A stretch of DNA of 10,272 nt from an uncultured Lachnospiraceae bacterium (lineage in GTDB: Bacteria > Bacillota_A > Clostridia > Lachnospirales > Lachnospiraceae). The position numbers and the translations under genes are program-made. The DNA lies in contig CAMWMM010000129.1 in the NCBI GenBank assembly GCA_947175285.1, positions 1 through 10,272 on the forward strand, given 5' to 3'. Positions 7,011 to 10,272 of this stretch are shown here, in pieces. How positions within the stretch are numbered: the stretch's first letter is position 1; every line of letters starts with the position of its first letter. The notes beneath the pieces were generated by a model. The model did not search any database. It saw only the letters and a program-made list of their open reading frames with translations, and was not told where the DNA came from.

Positions 7011-7020
7011 TTATGTTCAT

Positions 7021-7049
7021 ATCGTACAATACTATATCGCTCATGTCAA
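7021..7049 (-). promoter_or_regulatory. Strong sigma-A promoter for the binding-protein and permease genes
   Basis: On the minus strand a perfect TTGACA (7049-7044) is followed after exactly 17 bases by TACGAT (7026-7021), 4 of 6 to the -10 consensus. Transcription would begin near 7014, giving a leader of about 100 bases. The upstream flank is almost pure A/T. This promoter sits after the GH43 stop codon and no terminator is visible there, so the transporter genes may also receive readthrough from the enzyme genes. Confidence 0.75.
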
Positions 7050-7050
7050 C

Positions 7051-7103
7051 AAAATTTTTAGATTATATTAAAATATTTTAGATTTTTTTGGAAATTTAAA
7101 TTA
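7051..7103 (-). promoter_or_regulatory. AT-rich block, probable UP element
   Basis: Only four of these 53 bases are G or C. The block lies immediately upstream of the -35 box at 7044-7049. TTTTAGATT occurs at 7056-7064 and again at 7076-7084, a 20-base spacing close to two helical turns, and the palindrome TAAAATATTTTA is at 7069-7080. Such A-tract phasing suits contact by the RNA polymerase alpha subunit or DNA bending. It also covers the end of the GH43 transcript, but has no GC stem to act as a terminator. Confidence 0.5.
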
Positions 7104-7105
7104 CT

Positions 7106-8662
7106 TTAATATTTTACACCCCAGACGCTTTCATTATAACCAACCGCACTAAAAGTCATAACCGGTGTGCCGGCTTCATCATTCATTGCACATAAAACAC
7201 CACTGTACTCTTTTTCATTATAAGTAATATGTATATAGTATGTACCATCAGTCATATTCCAAGTCCCTGATATACCGTTTCCATAAACATTTCCTCTTTC
7301 GGAAAGGAACATCTTGACTGGCTGTGCAATATTTGCATTAATTTCGGTTCCCTGATTAATAACATAATATTCACCCACTACATCTTCCTTACTGTATCCG
7401 TTCTCAGAAACAGATTCTCCGTCTGTTGCATAAGGCAGCATACACGGCCAACCTTCCTCATTAACCAGATATTGATGCACTCTTGGCTCATGTTCTTCTG
7501 TTTTGTTATCAAATCTGGTATGGAAAACAATATAGCCCTTACCATCTTCATCAATAAAGGCAGAATTATGTCCGGTTGCCATATATGCCATATCAAGACT
7601 TGGCAGATAATAGTTCCCGGAAAGCTTTAATCCATATTCTTTATGTTCGGCGCTTTTTCCCGGATACTCTCCGTTCATATCCACATAAGTACCATTTACA
7701 GTTTCAGAGCGAAAGACACGAATCTGGTATCCGCCTTCCCTCGTTAAACTTCCATAGGAAACAAACAAATAATAATAGCCACTCGCTTTGTCATACAAAA
7801 TATAGGGAGCTTCAATTGATATATGTCCGCCTCCGAGCAGTCGTTTCCCGAAATAAGTATCCACATTATTTTCTGCATCTGCTTCCGGATGGATGACAAG
7901 TCCCGTCTCTTCATCCAGCTCCAACAGAAAAATACCTCCTGACCAGGAGCCATATGTCATCCATAACCTGCCTTCTTCGTCATAAAATATAGTCGGGTCA
8001 ATCGCATTGGGGCAATCTTCAAAGTTATACTCGTTTTTTGCAGTAATATAATTTTTCTCTGCATACTCCTGACTGACATAATCAAGTACGTCCGTAGCTC
8101 CGAGAGATTCCTTGGCAAAACCGGAATAAATCAAAGCTCCCTGCCACTTGTAAGGTCCCTCAGGTTTTTCGGAAGTGGCATAACACAGGTTGGATGCATT
8201 CCAGGTAGATGTAGTGCAGAAGTACATATAATAAAGCTGATTCGCTTCATTATAGATAATATCCGGCGCCCAAACGTGTCTTGTCCTGTCATCCGTACGA
8301 ATCAGACTGTTCTTACTTCCTGCATAATCAAATACATGTTCTGTTGTCAATAAGTTGTCGAAAATAGGGTTATTCGGTATATAACCATCCCCAATCATCG
8401 TCCAATTTCTCAAATCGGTGGAAACAGCGCCTGTCATATGGGAGCCAAAAATATAATAAGTGCCGTCAGCTTCAATAATAGACGGATCATGCACACTGAC
8501 TCCGGCATCGATCGTTGCCGTCTTAATACCATCATAGCTTACAGTAAAATCCGAATCGATTTTCTCCGGAAACAGAGTATCTGCATTAAAATAAATCCCC
8601 ACACCTGCTGCAACTGCCAAAACTGCAACTATCCCAATGATAATAGTTCCTTTTTTCTTCAT
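7106..8662 (-). CDS. GH43 arabinan endo-1,5-alpha-L-arabinosidase-like exported enzyme
   Basis: This 518-residue five-bladed propeller hydrolase likely cuts alpha-1,5-arabinan outside the cell. The catalytic trio of GH43 is present: general base D59 in VHDPSII, pKa-modulating D222 in AIDPTIF, and general acid E284 in HISIEAPYI. WAPD (131-134) and GHNS (364-367, with H365 at the metal-ligand position of arabinanases) support the arabinanase group. Residues about 425-518 resemble the C-terminal beta-barrel domain of endo-arabinanases, including GTWNM and the closing VWGVKY. The N-terminus (KKK then a hydrophobic helix at 6-25) is a signal peptide or membrane anchor without a lipobox cysteine. 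AAAGGAG precedes the ATG by 13 bases, longer than usual, and overlaps the end of the small gene upstream. Endo versus exo action cannot be told from the sequence alone. Confidence 0.9.
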   Translation of the reverse strand: MKKKGTIIIGIVAVLAVAAGVGIYFNADTLFPEKIDSDFTVSYDGIKTATIDAGVSVHDPSIIEADGTYYIFGSHMTGAVSTDLRNWTMIGDGYIPNNPIFDNLLTTEHVFDYAGSKNSLIRTDDRTRHVWAPDIIYNEANQLYYMYFCTTSTWNASNLCYATSEKPEGPYKWQGALIYSGFAKESLGATDVLDYVSQEYAEKNYITAKNEYNFEDCPNAIDPTIFYDEEGRLWMTYGSWSGGIFLLELDEETGLVIHPEADAENNVDTYFGKRLLGGGHISIEAPYILYDKASGYYYLFVSYGSLTREGGYQIRVFRSETVNGTYVDMNGEYPGKSAEHKEYGLKLSGNYYLPSLDMAYMATGHNSAFIDEDGKGYIVFHTRFDNKTEEHEPRVHQYLVNEEGWPCMLPYATDGESVSENGYSKEDVVGEYYVINQGTEINANIAQPVKMFLSERGNVYGNGISGTWNMTDGTYYIHITYNEKEYSGVLCAMNDEAGTPVMTFSAVGYNESVWGVKY

Positions 8663-8683
8663 CTTTGTAACTATGCTCCTTTC

Positions 8684-8992
8684 TTAATCCGTGAAATTTA
8701 TCTCCGAATCTCCTCTATGCTGCGCTGTCCACTTATCATATGGACATGCATTTTTCCAGATAACGGCACGCAATTCCACAAAGCAGCCACACGCTCTGCA
8801 CATGCCATCCGCCAACAGCTCACAATCCTTACAAACCGCCAAACGTTCTTCGTACACTGATTGACCGACTTTAATATCCTTATCCAGATTAGCTATATAC
8901 ATATGCAGATTTTCAAAATATTCTGCTTCATCCATCTCTGCCGTGAGGCATTTTCTGCAACTACGTCTTTGCTTTATCAGTTCTTCTTTCAT
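8684..8992 (-). CDS. Small cysteine-rich protein, DUF6171-like
   Basis: This 102-residue protein has eight cysteines arranged as two metal-binding-like sets: C12 and C15 (SCRKC), then C54 and C57 (CKDC), C65, C68 and C70 (CRACGC), and C83 (NACPYDKW). The spacing suggests one or two zinc ribbons or an iron-sulfur site. Between them is a helical stretch (YFENLHMYIANLDKDI, 25-40). No signal peptide or membrane segment is seen, so it is probably cytosolic. It resembles DUF6171 proteins of Lachnospiraceae as I recall them; their function is unknown. Its ATG overlaps the GH51 stop codon by one base (TAATG) and has no good ribosome binding site, so it is probably translated by reinitiation after GH51. 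GH43 follows 21 bases later. It is likely real: the cysteine pairs are ordered and the frame is exactly bounded by its neighbours. Confidence 0.82.
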   Translation of the reverse strand: MKEELIKQRRSCRKCLTAEMDEAEYFENLHMYIANLDKDIKVGQSVYEERLAVCKDCELLADGMCRACGCFVELRAVIWKNACPYDKWTAQHRGDSEINFTD

Positions 8993-10272
8993 TATTTCAT
9001 ACGGAAACTAATAACACTACATGCAGGTGCAGTAAATGTAACTTTCCTGTCCTCTCCTTTATAGTCGGTAAATACAGCTTCTTTTACATTTTCAGGCTCT
9101 TCAAAAGTATTATGCGCATGCATTTCGCCTGTTAAAATCACTGCTTCAATGTGTGAGGGCGTAAGTTCTGCAAAGGATATTTCTATTGGAGCATCTTCCG
9201 TTACGGATAAATTGCTGACTGTTATATTTACAGTCCCGTCTGCACTCACAGATACAGATTCACTGATTTGAGGCACCTGATATTCTTCTTCTTTACCGAT
9301 GACCTGATTACCCTCTACAAAACTTTCTACTAATTCCGCATCCTGATGGTATTTATACATATGGAAAATATGATATGTAGGCGTCAAAATCATCTTCGGT
9401 CCCTCCGTTAAAATAACGGACTGCAGTACATTGACAAGCTGTGCAATACAAGCCATTTTAACACGGTCACAATGCTTGTTGAAGATATTTAATGTAACAC
9501 CGGCTACCAGTGCATCTCTCATAGTATTCTGCTGATATAAAAATCCCGGATTCGTTCCCGGTTCTACTGTAAACCAGCATCCCCATTCATCCACCATCAT
9601 ACCGATTTTCTTCTCAGGATCATATTTATCCATAATAGCGCCATGACGGTTAATCAGTTCTTCCATATAGATTGCTTTTGACAGTGTCTTATACCAAACT
9701 TTATCATCAAAATCAGTCGCACTGCCTTTTGTCTGCCATCCCTCCGGATGTACATAATAATGCAGTGACAGACCCTCCATGAAACCGGGGTTTATTCCAA
9801 AACCGGCATCTGGCTGCGGTTTCGCCGTACAGGTTTTCAAAACACCTTCTGTCCAAAAATAGTCCGCTACATTTGCTCCGCAGCATATTTTCTGAATTGG
9901 TGCATCATCATGATATTGTCTGACATAGGTCTGGTATCTTCTGTATAGATTTCCATAGTACTCCGGAGTCATATTTCCGCCGCATCCCCAATTTTCATTT
10001 CCTACACCAAAGTAATCAATCTTCCAGGGCTTTTCATGACCGTTTTCTTTGCGCAGGTCAGCCATCGGAGAAACTCCGTCAAAGGTAATATACTCTATCC
10101 ATTCACTCATTTCCTGTACCGTACCGCTTCCTACATTACCATTTACATAGGTTTTGCAGCCAAGCTGCTCACAAAGTTCAAAAAACTCATGTGTACCGAA
10201 GCTGTTATCTTCCACTACACCGCCCCAATGTGTGTTAATCATTTTCTTTCTTGTTTCTTTCGGACCGATACC
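8992..10272 (-). CDS. abfA: GH51 alpha-L-arabinofuranosidase, partial (N-terminus off the right edge)
   Basis: This enzyme releases terminal alpha-L-arabinofuranose from arabino-oligosaccharides in the cytoplasm. The frame is open to the window edge: ten codons ([10 protein letters not shown]) precede the Met at 10242, and that Met has no ribosome binding site, so it is internal. The visible 426 residues lack roughly the first 75-80 of a usual 500-residue GH51. Numbering from that Met, the acid/base glutamate is E83 in GNENWG and the nucleophile is E219 in [23 protein letters not shown] (34-51) and THWGG (4-8) are characteristic of the family. Residues about 300-416 form the C-terminal beta-sandwich domain. 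There is no signal peptide in view, as expected for an intracellular enzyme. The stop codon overlaps the next start by one base. Confidence 0.95.
   Translation of the reverse strand, partial: GIGPKETRKKMINTHWGGVVEDNSFGTHEFFELCEQLGCKTYVNGNVGSGTVQEMSEWIEYITFDGVSPMADLRKENGHEKPWKIDYFGVGNENWGCGGNMTPEYYGNLYRRYQTYVRQYHDDAPIQKICCGANVADYFWTEGVLKTCTAKPQPDAGFGINPGFMEGLSLHYYVHPEGWQTKGSATDFDDKVWYKTLSKAIYMEELINRHGAIMDKYDPEKKIGMMVDEWGCWFTVEPGTNPGFLYQQNTMRDALVAGVTLNIFNKHCDRVKMACIAQLVNVLQSVILTEGPKMILTPTYHIFHMYKYHQDAELVESFVEGNQVIGKEEEYQVPQISESVSVSADGTVNITVSNLSVTEDAPIEISFAELTPSHIEAVILTGEMHAHNTFEEPENVKEAVFTDYKGEDRKVTFTAPACSVISFRMK

Noticed and set aside
6960..7020. Catabolite repression (cre) operator near the binding-protein promoter
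   Set aside because: No stretch fits the central CG and flanking spacing of the cre consensus.
10240..10242. The Met at 10242 as the true start of the GH51 gene
   Set aside because: The frame stays open to the window edge with family-typical residues ([10 protein letters not shown]), and no ribosome binding site precedes this Met.

Overview
The window looks like chromosomal DNA from an anaerobic, low-to-moderate GC Firmicute, most likely a gut Lachnospiraceae. This is inferred from the gene families (two-subunit-type class I fumarase, GH51/GH43 arabinan enzymes, a CUT1 sugar transporter with a serine/glycine-rich lipoprotein linker, a DUF6171-like cysteine-rich protein), from strong AGGAGG ribosome binding sites and from TTGACA-type promoters. 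All nine genes lie on the minus strand, so transcription runs from high to low coordinates. Coding density is high and no gene-free stretch exceeds 191 bases. I see no rRNA, tRNA, CRISPR array, insertion sequence or phage gene.

Region A (about 10272 down to 3460) is an arabinan / arabino-oligosaccharide utilisation locus. In transcription order it holds: a GH51 alpha-L-arabinofuranosidase cut off by the right edge; a small eight-cysteine protein joined to it by a TAATG stop-start overlap; an exported GH43 arabinanase-like enzyme; a promoter with an AT-rich upstream block and a roughly 100-base structured leader; a solute-binding lipoprotein; a strong hairpin; two permeases; and a strong intrinsic terminator. 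The likely scheme is that GH43 cuts arabinan outside the cell, the lipoprotein and permeases import the oligosaccharides, and GH51 trims them inside. No ATPase gene and no regulator gene are in view, so a shared MsmX/MsmK-type ATPase and a distant or upstream regulator must be supposed.

Region B (about 3448 down to 1) is a separate housekeeping-like operon with its own promoter directly behind the region A terminator. It encodes a rhomboid intramembrane protease with a large soluble N-terminal domain, a fusion of a flavodoxin-like domain to an SCP2 (sterol-carrier) domain, a HIT-family nucleotide hydrolase, and the alpha subunit of a class I iron-sulfur fumarase. A ribosome binding site at the extreme left edge suggests the fumarase beta subunit follows just outside the window.

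The genes themselves belong to known families. The least explained items are the cysteine-rich protein embedded in the sugar operon, the flavodoxin-SCP2 fusion, and the long inverted-repeat leader in front of the binding-protein gene.
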